The notes: generated by a model from the letters alone, not told the origin. 64,000 bases of DNA from Flavobacterium sp. HBTb2-11-1 (GCF_009826975.1 NZ_WUMO01000010.1:92812-156811); one strand, 5' to 3'; counted from the stretch's first letter, positions 29,101-36,651 are shown. Numbers and translations are program-made.

Positions 29101-32100
29101 TTTGATACAGAGCCGGGAATTAGAGTGTAGCCAACAGGAACAATATCTCTTATACCAACTCCAGTTGCGTTTCCGGGACCTAAGTTAGTGACGTTTATAG
29201 TAAAGCTAACTTGTTCGCCTGCTGCGGCTGAAGTAGGAGTGACAGATTTTGTAAGTTCTAAATCGGCTTGCTTCAGTGAAACAGAAGCTGTCGATATATC
29301 ATCTTCTGTTGTAACACCATTTCCAGGCGTACTGTCTGGATCAAGCTGATCTGCAGTCTGAATCTCTGCCGTATTAAAGTAATCGTTCATAGATGTCACA
29401 ACATTTACTTTAGCGGTAATTTGTAAAGTGAGCGTATTTCCATTGTTTAAATTGCCGACATTCCAGATTCCTGTAAGATTATTGTATTTTCCAGCTCCAT
29501 TATCACTTACATAAGTATATCCAGGAGGAAGCTTTTCTGAAACCGTTATTCCAGTTGCATTATTTGGTCCGCTATTAGTCACCGAAATGGTAAAAATGAC
29601 ATTGTCATTTATGCTAACCGTAGTGGGAGAAACTGTTTTTTTAAGTGATAAATCAGCTACATCGAGAACTACTGTAGCACTATCTTGATCATCTTCCGCA
29701 GGGTTTTGATTATTTGGCGTACTGTCTGGATCAAATTGATCTGAAGCTATAACCTCTGCCGTATTTACATAAGAGCCTCCTGAAGGCAGAATAGTAGCTT
29801 TGAATGATAAATTTAAAATGCTGCCACTCGGAATTGTTATACCGCTCCAAGTAATGGTATTATCGCCAACATTGTACACTCCTGCTGAGGTAACAGATCC
29901 TGCAACAAGCGCAAAACCAAGCGGAATAAAGTCACGTATGGCAACATTGGTAGCAGTAGAAGATCCCCCCAATGCATTATTGTTAAAAACATTTATGTTG
30001 AAAGTAACCACATCGCCAACACTTCCTGTTGTGGGTGTTACAGTTTTGGTTAATTCAAGATCCGCTACAGCGAGTATTCTAAGCGTCATAGTATCAGATG
30101 AAGGTGTACAGTTTCCGTTTGTTACATTCCATTGAAGCGTATAAACACCCGGAATGGTTCCAGTTACGGCAGATGTCGGACTAGAAGGATCGGTAAAACT
30201 TATTGTGCTAGGGCCTGCAGTTTGAGTCCAGTTTCCACTGCCGACTGTTGGAGCAACCGCATTCATATTTATAGGTGAAAATTGAGGAACAGTCTGATCT
30301 GGCCCTGCATCAGCAGTTGAAGGATTCTGATATATCGTTACAAGAACAGAATCCTCAGAGAAACATCCGTTTAAATTAGTTGTAGTTACGGTCCACTTAA
30401 ATTCATACGTGCCAGGGATTAGCCCCAGCATTAATGAATTTTCATTATTTGGAGATGCAATGCCAGCTGTGTTTGGACCAGAAACCTGTGTCCATGTTCC
30501 TAGACCTGATGTTACAGTAACAGCATTCATAGTAGCACTGGTCAAATTGCAGAGTTCTTGATCAGGACCAGCGTCTGCTATAGATGGCGGGACATCATTG
30601 AAAGTTATTTCCACTTGATCTGATGTAGGCTGACATAATGAAGGATTCGTAAAAGGACCATTAGTAACTGTCCATGTTAAGATATAAGTTCCTAAAACAT
30701 TAATATTGGATAAAGTAGTAACAGGACTGTTTGGGTTGTCAATTACTGCATTGCCTCCAGGAGGCTGAGAGAAAAATGTCCATGTACCTATACCTACAGT
30801 CGGAGGAACTGCAGCGGTTTTATATGTAGTTTGGCAGGCAACGGTATCGTCAGGGCCTGCAATTGCAGTACTCGGCGGAGCATTCATTTCTATTCGGACA
30901 ATATCTGAAAGAGTTCGGCAATCATTGCTTTTGAATACCCATTCGAGGATATAAAGCCCTGGAACGGTTAGATTTGAAACTGTTGTCAATGGTGCTGTTG
31001 GAGTATCAATAACAGCTACACTTCCAGCGGGCTGATAAACAAATCGCCATTCAAATGTTGTAACATCTGGAGGGGGAGTATTTCCGCTCATGGTTGCGAC
31101 ACCGCCAACATCACTAATGCATAAGGTTTGGTCTGGACCTGCGTCTGGATCAATACTGGCACCGCTAAAAACAGTAATATTTACAGAATCTGAAGTTCCG
31201 CTACATGTAGCGCCATTTGGAAATGTAGTAGTGCTGGTAGTGAATGTAAAGACATAATCATTTCCAGGAACTACAGTTGCATTAGCAATATAGCTATTTG
31301 ATGGAGACTGTGTAATGATAACATCAGCGGGGTTTCCTGTTGTACTGGTCAGTGACCAAGTTCCTGTTGAATTTTCGTTAGCTATCAGCTGTACACTTGT
31401 AACATCACAATAGGTTTGGTCTTGTCCCGCATTTGCTGCTGGGTCAACTACTACAACTACATCATCAAAACTGCCTGGACATAAAAAGATGCTTTTTGCA
31501 GTTATCGTCCATCTAAATGTATATGTACCTGCTATAAGACCATTAATTTCTGTATTTGGATTGGAAGGGTCTACAATTAGAGGCTGATTGGGAGAACCAG
31601 TAAGTACAGACCACTGGCCTGATTCGAAAAAGCTATCATAGGCATTGCCTGCCATGGTAACTGTACTGTTGTTGCATATATTTTGATCTGGACCTGCTGC
31701 AGCCTGATCAGGAGGAAGTCCGATAGTTAGATTGATATCGTCAAATGCCTGACCACAAGTACCAGCATCAACTGTCCATCTGAAAATGTAATATCCACTG
31801 TAGGAGAAAGTAAAAACAGCATTTGGATCATGAATATCGCTTATGGTGTAATTTCCAACGCCAGAAATTCTTGTCCATGTGCCAGTTGATCCGCCACTTT
31901 GTGTAGCAGCCATTGTTACCGTATCACCGCAAGTTTCCTGATCCGGTCCCGCATCAGCAATTGGGGGAGTTTGTGCAACAGTAACAGATACGCTGCTTTC
32001 GCTCGGAAGACAGGTTCTAAACCTTGAAATGATTGACCATGTAAAAATATAAGTTCCATTTCCAGGAACGGTTACCATTGTGTTTGGATCATTTACGTCT

Positions 32101-34328
32101 GCAAAAACAACTCCAGTCGATGGTTCAACGCTCCAAGTACCAAAATCGGTTAGTGCCGGTGTGTTTCCGCTAAGATTAAAAGTGGTTGTTCCTGAAGAAT
32201 AGCAGGCATCTGGTCCAGCATCTGACGTCGTGGGCGCATTGTTATTATCAGTTATGATAGTTACGGTATCAGAAACGGAGCCGCCGCAAGAAGGTCCTGG
32301 ATGCGAATAAGCAACTGTCCATTGCAATTCATATGCAGAAGAAGGCGTTAGAAAACCAGAAGCAATGGCATTTGGATCATTTACATCTGAAAAAGTAATT
32401 GTATCCGGGCCTGAAACTTGGCTCCAAGTTCCTATTTCACCGGCTTCAGCGGGAGCAGCACTAAGAGGAACTAATGAACTTGCACAAACTACCTGATCTG
32501 TTCCTGCATCGACATTGCTTATTGTGCTATCTGAAACGTAGACGGTAACTGTTGCAACTGAAAAACCGCAGGTGGCACCACCGCCTTTTGTAATGTACTG
32601 AAAGACGTAGGTTCCAGAAATAAGATTGGTGACTTGCGTATCTATTGCAAAATTATCGGCAATTGTCGCTGTATTTGGTCCGCTCAATTGACTCCAAAAA
32701 TGCAGGCCATCAGCTGTGCTAACTCCTGAAAGCATCGTACTCGTATCTCCACATGGCAGACTGACATCGGTTCCTGCATTTGATGGGGTAGGGTCTCCAG
32801 AAACCAAGATGCCCAGAGTATCAAAGCCATAATCACATTCAACAGTTAATGCTCCATTTTGTTTTCGGACAAATTCGACTGTATATTCTCCCGGTGCAGT
32901 AAGTGTTAAGGTCAGTGAATTTCCAACATCTGTTAAGGCAGTAGGAAAAGGGGCTAAAGGAGAAAGTGCAGGTCCGCTAACAATGCGATATTGGTTAGAA
33001 CCTGTTCCAGTTACAGCAAGCGGAATTGTAAATACAGTTGCATTACAACTCCCTACGATATCATTTCCGTTATTTGCCAATATAGTTCGAGTTGGCCCAT
33101 TATATTGTACGATATAATCTTTGGTGAAGATACAGCCTGTATTGGTATTTGTGAGAGTATAACGGAAACGATACGGATCGCCTCCTTGAAAAATATTGGT
33201 TACCAATGTGGTAGGGTTTGTTGGCGATACAATTACAGCGCCCCCGTCACCAGAAACCTGAGACCAAGCTACAGTTTCGCCAGCATACAAAGGTGTTTGT
33301 GCAACAAGAGTTACCTGATTTATAGTGTTGTCACAAAAGAATATGTTTTCGTCTCCGCCAGGAAGTTGCGTTACATCTTGAGTTGCTGGAGGTACAGTAA
33401 TTACAACGGTATCATTTCCTGAAGCACAAGGGCCAGAAACAGTCCATCGGAATGTATAAGTTCCTTGGACCAAATTTGAAATTCCCGTATTATTAGCATT
33501 CGGATTGCTTATAACTGGTGTATTAGGACCGCTAACAAATGTCCACTGTCCATTTTGTCCGTTAAGTCCGCAACCGCCATAAGTAGCATTTAAATTAGTT
33601 GATTGTGTGGTGGTGTAACAATTGCTTAAAGTCTGATCTGGTCCAGCCGAGACAGGTTTTACTCCTCCATAATTGGTTACTGTTATCTGAGAAGTCGTTC
33701 TACAGCGCTGTCCAGGGGCATATTCTGGTCCTTCAATAACCCATTGAAGTGTCGTAACACCACAGCTAGTTTCGGGTAGAGTGATGGTTGAAGTGGCTAG
33801 ATTAGGAAAATTAATGACAACTCCTGCATTATTGGCTCCTACGATTTCCCAATATCCTGTTTCTCCTGTGTTTTGCGGAGTATTTGCAATAATAGCCAAT
33901 GTACCATTGTTATTGGGACAGCTTGCGATATTGGCGCCAGCATTAGCCTTTGTTATGGGTTTAACATTTACTACTTTATCCTGATACGACACTATACCAT
34001 CACCGCAGGTTGCACTATATCTAAAAATATAAGTATTGCCTCCTGTATAGCCTGAAATTGTTGTGCTTGTACTAGTTGGCGAATTGATTGTTACTGCAGG
34101 ACCCGAAATCTGTATCCATTTGACTGTGCCGATAATTGGACTCGGATTATTTCCAGTCAAAACAAGAGCGTCTGTTTCACAAATGGTTTCATTTAAAACT
34201 CCAGCATTTACAGTACAGTTTTGCGCATTGGTTTGATAAATAGTAAGGAAAACTACTAATGCCGTAAAAGCCAGTTTTTTTGATAAAGTGCAAATTCTCC
34301 AGGAAAAATAAAATTGTGCCATAAGCAA
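23115..34328 (-). CDS. Giant type IX-secreted adhesin with Ig/PKD-like and DUF11 repeats
   Basis: 3737 residues, one of the largest proteins expected in such a genome. A signal peptide ends TNAQ (~36); a second Met at residue 3 could be the start. About 15 Ig/PKD-like modules of roughly 92 residues follow to ~1415, each opening with AGPDQ-x-C and closing with GTYTFRWTV. Seventeen DUF11 modules of ~130 residues (ADLSLTKTV...VTF) extend to ~3640. Sixteen of them end in an acidic DPDSTPNN...TEDDY motif that could bind calcium. The last ~93 residues (NEFSPNDDGQNDFF, LEIFNRWGNLVY, WDGKADG, PEGTYFYILD) are a type B gliding-motility-associated sorting domain. The frame has no interruption despite its repeats. 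It is the first gene of a cassette with SprF-like and OmpA genes. A filamentous surface adhesin role resembling SprB is inferred. Confidence 0.95.
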   Translation of the reverse strand: MLMAQFYFSWRICTLSKKLAFTALVVFLTIYQTNAQNCTVNAGVLNETICETDALVLTGNNPSPIIGTVKWIQISGPAVTINSPTSTSTTISGYTGGNTYIFRYSATCGDGIVSYQDKVVNVKPITKANAGANIASCPNNNGTLAIIANTPQNTGETGYWEIVGANNAGVVINFPNLATSTITLPETSCGVTTLQWVIEGPEYAPGQRCRTTSQITVTNYGGVKPVSAGPDQTLSNCYTTTQSTNLNATYGGCGLNGQNGQWTFVSGPNTPVISNPNANNTGISNLVQGTYTFRWTVSGPCASGNDTVVITVPPATQDVTQLPGGDENIFFCDNTINQVTLVAQTPLYAGETVAWSQVSGDGGAVIVSPTNPTTLVTNIFQGGDPYRFRYTLTNTNTGCIFTKDYIVQYNGPTRTILANNGNDIVGSCNATVFTIPLAVTGTGSNQYRIVSGPALSPLAPFPTALTDVGNSLTLTLTAPGEYTVEFVRKQNGALTVECDYGFDTLGILVSGDPTPSNAGTDVSLPCGDTSTMLSGVSTADGLHFWSQLSGPNTATIADNFAIDTQVTNLISGTYVFQYITKGGGATCGFSVATVTVYVSDSTISNVDAGTDQVVCASSLVPLSAAPAEAGEIGTWSQVSGPDTITFSDVNDPNAIASGFLTPSSAYELQWTVAYSHPGPSCGGSVSDTVTIITDNNNAPTTSDAGPDACYSSGTTTFNLSGNTPALTDFGTWSVEPSTGVVFADVNDPNTMVTVPGNGTYIFTWSIISRFRTCLPSESSVSVTVAQTPPIADAGPDQETCGDTVTMAATQSGGSTGTWTRISGVGNYTISDIHDPNAVFTFSYSGYYIFRWTVDAGTCGQAFDDINLTIGLPPDQAAAGPDQNICNNSTVTMAGNAYDSFFESGQWSVLTGSPNQPLIVDPSNPNTEINGLIAGTYTFRWTITAKSIFLCPGSFDDVVVVVDPAANAGQDQTYCDVTSVQLIANENSTGTWSLTSTTGNPADVIITQSPSNSYIANATVVPGNDYVFTFTTSTTTFPNGATCSGTSDSVNITVFSGASIDPDAGPDQTLCISDVGGVATMSGNTPPPDVTTFEWRFVYQPAGSVAVIDTPTAPLTTVSNLTVPGLYILEWVFKSNDCRTLSDIVRIEMNAPPSTAIAGPDDTVACQTTYKTAAVPPTVGIGTWTFFSQPPGGNAVIDNPNSPVTTLSNINVLGTYILTWTVTNGPFTNPSLCQPTSDQVEITFNDVPPSIADAGPDQELCNLTSATMNAVTVTSGLGTWTQVSGPNTAGIASPNNENSLMLGLIPGTYEFKWTVTTTNLNGCFSEDSVLVTIYQNPSTADAGPDQTVPQFSPINMNAVAPTVGSGNWTQTAGPSTISFTDPSSPTSAVTGTIPGVYTLQWNVTNGNCTPSSDTMTLRILAVADLELTKTVTPTTGSVGDVVTFNINVFNNNALGGSSTATNVAIRDFIPLGFALVAGSVTSAGVYNVGDNTITWSGITIPSGSILNLSFKATILPSGGSYVNTAEVIASDQFDPDSTPNNQNPAEDDQDSATVVLDVADLSLKKTVSPTTVSINDNVIFTISVTNSGPNNATGITVSEKLPPGYTYVSDNGAGKYNNLTGIWNVGNLNNGNTLTLQITAKVNVVTSMNDYFNTAEIQTADQLDPDSTPGNGVTTEDDISTASVSLKQADLELTKSVTPTSAAAGEQVSFTINVTNLGPGNATGVGIRDIVPVGYTLIPGSVSNGGTYQVATATLEWRNLYLPANSNINLTFNAIVNPLGNYLNVAQVITSDLPDPDSVPNNNIPTEDDQDDAEITFIGPSADLSLVKNVVAGNTSPVVGSQVSFELKITNGGPNNATGVQVTDLLPSGFEYVNYSSSAGTYDSTTGIWNVGTVDNGVTESLILDAKVLPTGDYTNITQVTASDLPDPDSTPNNDDGDQSEDDEDNVVLTPIPPSADLSLTKTVSNTTPLVGSMVTFTIITTNSGPQDAAQVQVTDLLPSGYTFATFNATSGTYDSTTGLWTLDILESSESETLQINAIVNLTGDYTNIAEVTNSDTPDPDSTPNNGVPTEDDYGTATTTPIPQSSDLSLTKTVNNVTPLVGSLVTFEVVVTNNGPQDNFGVQVTDILPSGYTFTGSTISTGTYDNITGIWTVGNLETGDSETLQIVARVNPSGIYLNTAEVTAANLPDPDSTPNNGITTEDDYAEVTTTPIPTSADLSLTKTVSNTTPLVGSLVTFSVQVTNSGPQEANGVMVTDLLPSGYTYVSYSATTGTYDSATGLWDVGNMPVSDSYTLQITASVNTTGNYTNSAEITASSQPDPDSTPNNGITTEDDYAEASTTPIATSADLSLTKTVSNTTPLVGSQVTFSLQVNNAGPQATDNVAVTDLLPSGYTYASYTATAGSYDAVTGLWSVGNMPVASNHTLQINAVVNAAGNYTNTAEITASSQPDPDSTPNNGVTTEDDYATATVTPTAQSSDLSLTKTVNNATPLAGSSVTFTVVVTNNGPQDNSGVQITDLLPSGYTYSGFTLSTGTYNPATGLWNVGNLANGESETLQITALVNVSGDYLNIAEVTTADLPDPNSTPNNGVPTENDYATATIAPTAQIADLSLTKTVNNSNPLVGSLVTFEIIVTNNGPQDTSGVTVTDLLPSGYTYSNFTISTGTYNPTTGLWTVGNLINGKSETLQILAVVNPTGNYVNVAEVTASALPDPDSTPNNSVTTEDDYATATVTPNAQAADLSLTKTVNNATPLVGSSVIFEIIATNNGPQNTSGVEVTDLLPTGYTFVTYSATKGVYNAATGKWTIGTFLNGDSQVLRITATVNPTGDYTNIAEVTASNLPDPNSTPGNGVPTENDYETATTAPLGQSADLSLTKTVNNPTPLIGSSVTFEIIVSNNGPQDTSGVEVTDLLPTGYTFSGFTATKGTYNSTTGKWNIGSLVNGDSQTLQLTAIVNATGNYLNTAEVTASSLSDPNSTPNNGVTTENDYAEIATVPVPPMADLSLVKAVIGGNLSPIFGATITFQITVTNSGPQDATGVKVIDMLPSGYEYVVYSSTSGQYYETNGIWDIGTIPSGASESLQIGVKVNPTGDYQNIAEVYASNELDPDSTPNNNVSGEDDISSVLLSPVPAVADLSIEKRVINNILTPNVGSLITFSITVTNSGPSNATGVTVKDILPSGYDYIFYNSTSGTYDRFTGEWNPGIILPGNSHTLLLNVNVKSPTNTPDEYLNIAEIMTSDQFDPDSTPGNGITTEDDYDSISVTPVIVMADLSITKTALNQNKVYDVGETVIFTVTVKNDGPANASGVMVKDLLPPGFTYLTSSPTSGLYNYVTGVWNVGNIVNGTDQSLDIYTRVNPPSGAANEYTNETEVVASNLPDPDSTPNNGVTTEDDYDSLTINVAVADLSLEKTASNKNANFDEVVTFTLQLNNEGPSTATGVAVEDVIPLGYKNISNINNGGIFSLNTIKWVNLTVPVGGITLTYQATVANPLGLEAVDYVNIAQITASNQFDPDSTPNNDNGDQSEDDEDSESINVPSTDVAIDKEVDKTDVPMDTQATFTITASNLGNLAATNVEIQDQLPKGYSFVSSTATSGTYDPKTGIWDIPSINTGASQTLALTVKVVDFNDYLNTAHLVKLDQIDTNSANNQDSATVSPNCLKIYNEFSPNDDGQNDFFYIDCIERYPNNQLEIFNRWGNLVYYQKGYKNTWDGKADGSAKTLPEGTYFYILDLGDGSKKTSGWVYLK
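24100..30075 (-). repeat. Tandem ~390-bp coding repeats (DUF11 array)
   Basis: Successive ADLSLTKTV-type units start about every 390 bases within the adhesin gene. Units 5 to 12 (about 25,350-28,470) are the most alike, sharing SNTTPLVGS or NNATPLVGS openings and the same PDPDSTPNNG ending, while outer units are more diverged. The array is a likely site of recombination and of assembly error. Confidence 0.85.
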
Positions 34329-34431
34329 TCAGGGATAAAAAAGGCGGCACAGCAATTTATAACCACCTTAAATTAATAAATTGATTTAAGCATTAATGTG
34401 TAGTTATCTTAATCTGATTTTGGGGAATACT

Positions 34432-34439
34432 CAAATTTA
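34432..34439 (-). promoter_or_regulatory. Possible -7 element for the adhesin cassette
   Basis: On the minus strand these bases read TAAATTTG, matching TAnnTTTG, about 100 bases before the adhesin start. No TTG is found at the expected -33 distance, so this is weak. Confidence 0.35.
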
Positions 34440-34726
34440 GAGAAACAAAGTCAGGAATTTTTTTTTTCTATGTTGCAGATTATAAAATGAAACATGAAAA
34501 ACAGGTTTTGAAACAATAAAATGGGATATTATCAAATAAAAAATACTTTAAATACAGAATTTAGAGACTTTTCAATGCTTTTTTATAAATGTTTTTGGAT
34601 ATTCTAAATCGTAAATCCTTTTTCTAATTTAAATCGAAATTTTGCCATTCAGTATTCATTATGACGAAGAAAAAACAGCTGTAAAAAGGCTGTAAAAGCG
34701 TTTTTAATTTTGTAAAAGCAATGGTA

Positions 34727-34806
34727 AAAAACTTAACATTGGATAAGTGTTTGATTTTTAAACGAATATATCCTTGTTTTTATGCTCATGAAAAACTTAA
34801 CATTGG
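34727..34806 (+). repeat. 16-base direct repeat overlapping a promoter
   Basis: AAAAACTTAACATTGG occurs exactly at 34727-34742 and 34791-34806, 64 bases apart. The second copy contains the -33 TTG of the promoter for the Lys-rich protein. This spacing and placement suit a regulator binding site. Confidence 0.6.
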
Positions 34807-34832
34807 CGAATAGGTTTTTCAATCTATCTTTG
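34803..34832 (+). promoter_or_regulatory. Promoter for the Lys-rich protein gene
   Basis: TTG at 34803-34805 and TATCTTTG at 34825-34832 are separated by 19 bases, an excellent fit to the Flavobacterium consensus. Transcription would start near 34839, about 90 bases before the ATG at 34930. Confidence 0.7.
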
Positions 34833-34929
34833 TTTATTATTTTTTTGATGTTAATTTAATGATTTAATAACATTGAAAATTAGTTTAATCCAAAATAAAT
34901 TTAATCAATTTCTTAAAATTAACAGAATA

Positions 34930-35430
34930 ATGGCAAAAGAAGTGCTTACTAATGAAATCGATCAAGAGGTAGAAGCTAGTCAAGTTATCTCTAATGATGA
35001 AAACGAGCAAAAAGATTTAGCTCCAGAATCTGAAGCGGTTGAAACTCTAGAAAAACCTAAACCCAAGAGAGCCCCGAGAAAAGCAGCAGAAAAAGATGAA
35101 AGCACAGAGGCAGCAATGCAGGAACCAAAACAGGCAGAAGAAGGTGAGGAACTAACATCTGAAGCGGAGACATCAGAAGAAAACGAAGACCAGCCAAAAT
35201 CTAAAAAAAATAAAAAAGTGAAAGAAAAAGAGAAAAAAGAAAAGCTGAAAAAGAAAAAAGCTGCAGCTAAGAAAAAAGACAAAAAGAAAGAAAAGGCTAA
35301 AAAAGCAAAACTAAAAGCGAAAGCAAAAAAGAAAGCCAAAGCTAAAAAAGCTAAAGAAAAAGTAAAGGCAAAAAAGATAGCTAAAAACAAAGCAAAAAGA
35401 TCGAAAACTAAAAAGAATAAGAAGAAATAA
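34930..35430 (+). CDS. Lys/Ala-rich protein with acidic N-terminus and H1-like tail
   Basis: 166 residues from ATG 34930, chosen over an upstream in-frame TTG (34873) because the start MAKEVLTNE follows a normal leader. The first ~87 residues are acidic and rich in Glu, Ser and Thr, with one short basic patch (KPKPKRAPRKA). The last ~79 are almost only Lys, Ala and Glu (KKDKKKEKAKKAKLKAKAKK), like the tails of histone H1 and bacterial H1-like proteins. No folded domain is visible. Nucleic-acid binding or condensation, with the acidic half as intramolecular counter-charge, is plausible but unproven. Codon use is normal and a strong promoter precedes it, so it is likely a real, well-expressed gene. 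Confidence 0.78.
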   Translation: MAKEVLTNEIDQEVEASQVISNDENEQKDLAPESEAVETLEKPKPKRAPRKAAEKDESTEAAMQEPKQAEEGEELTSEAETSEENEDQPKSKKNKKVKEKEKKEKLKKKKAAAKKKDKKKEKAKKAKLKAKAKKKAKAKKAKEKVKAKKIAKNKAKRSKTKKNKKK

Positions 35431-35504
35431 TGGTGAATTAACAATTAACAATTGATAATTCGAATTGTCAAGCTAAGAGAAATCGGAGCTTCTGCAATAT
35501 TTAT

Positions 35505-35571
35505 AAAGCCACAGATTACAGGATTGACACAGATTTTAAGAAATCATTTTAATCCTATAATCTGTGGCTTT
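35505..35571. terminator. Inverted repeat/terminator after the Lys-rich gene
   Basis: Bases 35505-35525 and 35551-35571 pair over 21 bp with a single mismatch, and T-residues follow the right arm. The arms contain GCCACAGATTA, as in the 12746-12816 element. It can terminate the Lys-rich gene and separates it from the convergent zinc-ribbon gene. Confidence 0.72.
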
Positions 35572-35622
35572 TTATTAATGTCTTGCGTTAAAAATTAAAA
35601 ATTGATACTCATAACTCATAAT

Positions 35623-36087
35623 TCACAACTTACTGCTTTCTGCTTTTTTCTTTATTGCGAGTTTGTCTATTTTTTGAAGAAATTCTGGATCAAATTCTGA
35701 ATAGGCTTTTAATCTGTATTTTTCGTCCCTGATTTTCATGACGAGACGAATTTTCTGCACCATCATCCAGATAGGCTCGTAACGTTTATGTCCCAATAAA
35801 TATTGAATTTTGAGAATAGATAATCTTCTATGCGAAAGCGTCATCAATTCAATGCAGATCATCCAGTATCGAATAGGGAGATTGGAGTTTTCCATCACAG
35901 TGCCTGAGCGCAGGCTAGTGCGGCTGCCACATTTGCGACACTGGAATTTTAAATCATTCTGACGGAAAGAATGCGTATTATGTCCGCATTTCCTGCACAA
36001 AAGTCCGTTCTCTAAACGTTTGTTTTTGAGCTCTTCAATACAGGTTGCTTCATCAGAATATTTTTCAAAATAGGTGCGTAACTCCAT
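35623..36087 (-). CDS. Orphan IS1595-type zinc-ribbon/helical DNA-binding protein
   Basis: 154 residues equal to the N-terminal part of IS1595/ISXO2-family transposases. The zinc ribbon has Cys31, Cys34, Cys50 and Cys53 (LCRKCGHN, FQCRKCGS), followed by the typical RSGTVMENSNLPIRYW and ILKIQYLLGHKRYEPIWMMVQKIR blocks. The DDE/DDN nuclease domain that normally follows is absent, and a Lys-rich tail ends the frame cleanly. No terminal inverted repeats or downstream transposase remnant are seen. It is therefore either a decayed element or a domesticated DNA-binding protein. The frame is intact and the second zinc pair is preserved, which favours retention for a function. Confidence 0.8.
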   Translation of the reverse strand: MELRTYFEKYSDEATCIEELKNKRLENGLLCRKCGHNTHSFRQNDLKFQCRKCGSRTSLRSGTVMENSNLPIRYWMICIELMTLSHRRLSILKIQYLLGHKRYEPIWMMVQKIRLVMKIRDEKYRLKAYSEFDPEFLQKIDKLAIKKKAESSKL

Positions 36088-36162
36088 CTATACAAATCCA
36101 TATTTACATTTCGAAATATAAAATATTTTAAAAAGAAACGAATAACAATTTGTATAAAAAAT

Positions 36163-36196
36163 AAAGAGGAATATTCGACAACGAATATTCCTCTTT
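36163..36196 (-). terminator. Terminator of the roadblock-like gene
   Basis: A perfect 15-bp stem (36163-36177 with 36182-36196) with a four-base loop. On the minus strand it is followed by a T-rich tract and lies 17 bases after the stop codon at 36214. Confidence 0.88.
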
Positions 36197-36213
36197 ACAA
36201 AGGTAAAATTGTG

Positions 36214-36591
36214 TTATAATTTAGCTACTATTTCTTTTTTATACTTATTAAGGATAGATTTTGTCATACCCAAATTAGCTTTTGTTGAGTCAACAGCTAG
36301 GTAAATAAAGTATTCCTGCTTGTCAGATACATCGATGATGTGAATTTGTGAACTTAGGGTAATCATAATGTTGTCAATTACCTGGTCTTTTAATCCTAAA
36401 GCTTTAATAGCGTTCATTTTTGCTTTTACCACTTCTAGATTATAAGCCGACGCCAATTCAGGGTCAAAATCTGCTACTACAGATTGAGAATAGTATGACA
36501 TGCCGCTTGCAATTTCAGCTACAGAAACTGCGATGAATCCCGGGACGTTCTTTTTTAGGTCTTCCCCAAATTGAGTTAAAAAATCAGACAT
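36214..36591 (-). CDS. Roadblock/LC7-like small protein
   Basis: 125 residues without signal peptide or membrane segment. The pattern (GFIAVSVAEIASGMSYYSQS, then a helix, then ITLSSQIHIIDVSDKQEYFIYLAVDSTKANLGM) fits the beta-alpha-beta fold of roadblock/LC7 proteins. Bacterial members such as MglB regulate small Ras-like GTPases in motility and polarity. No GTPase gene adjoins it here; it is flanked by its own promoter and terminator as a single-gene unit. Family assignment is from residue pattern and length only. A generic conserved cytoplasmic protein remains possible. Confidence 0.65.
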   Translation of the reverse strand: MSDFLTQFGEDLKKNVPGFIAVSVAEIASGMSYYSQSVVADFDPELASAYNLEVVKAKMNAIKALGLKDQVIDNIMITLSSQIHIIDVSDKQEYFIYLAVDSTKANLGMTKSILNKYKKEIVAKL

Positions 36592-36643
36592 AATTTTAGA
36601 ATTTTAGTTGTTGTAAATAAGATTGAATAGTTTTGGATAAAAA

Positions 36644-36651
36644 CAAAATTA
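36644..36651 (-). promoter_or_regulatory. Possible -7 element of the roadblock-like gene
   Basis: The minus strand reads TAATTTTG here, matching TAnnTTTG, 53 bases before the start codon. No TTG at the -33 position was found. Confidence 0.45.

Larger units (their letters stand above)
34329..34872. other. Gene-free divergent regulatory region
   Basis: An AT-rich stretch of 544 bases between the adhesin and Lys-rich genes, with no coding region. It holds a good plus-strand promoter (34803-34832), a possible minus-strand -7 element (34432-34439) and a 16-base exact direct repeat at 34727-34742 and 34791-34806. Confidence 0.75.

Noticed and set aside
24100..30075. Regular ~390-bp repeats that could suggest a satellite or CRISPR-like array
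   Set aside because: The repeats are in one open frame and encode DUF11 modules; unit size and lack of constant short repeats with unique spacers exclude CRISPR.
28806..33984. Plus-strand open frames of 60-143 codons across the adhesin gene
   Set aside because: They are shadows of the adhesin coding strand with no start context, promoter or recognisable protein pattern.
34980..35444. Long minus-strand open frame opposite the Lys-rich gene
   Set aside because: Its Phe/Leu/Ser-only composition is the antisense image of Lys/Ala codons; the plus strand has a promoter and a sensible start.
35623..36087. Active IS1595 insertion sequence
   Set aside because: No nuclease domain, no terminal inverted repeats and no target duplication could be seen.
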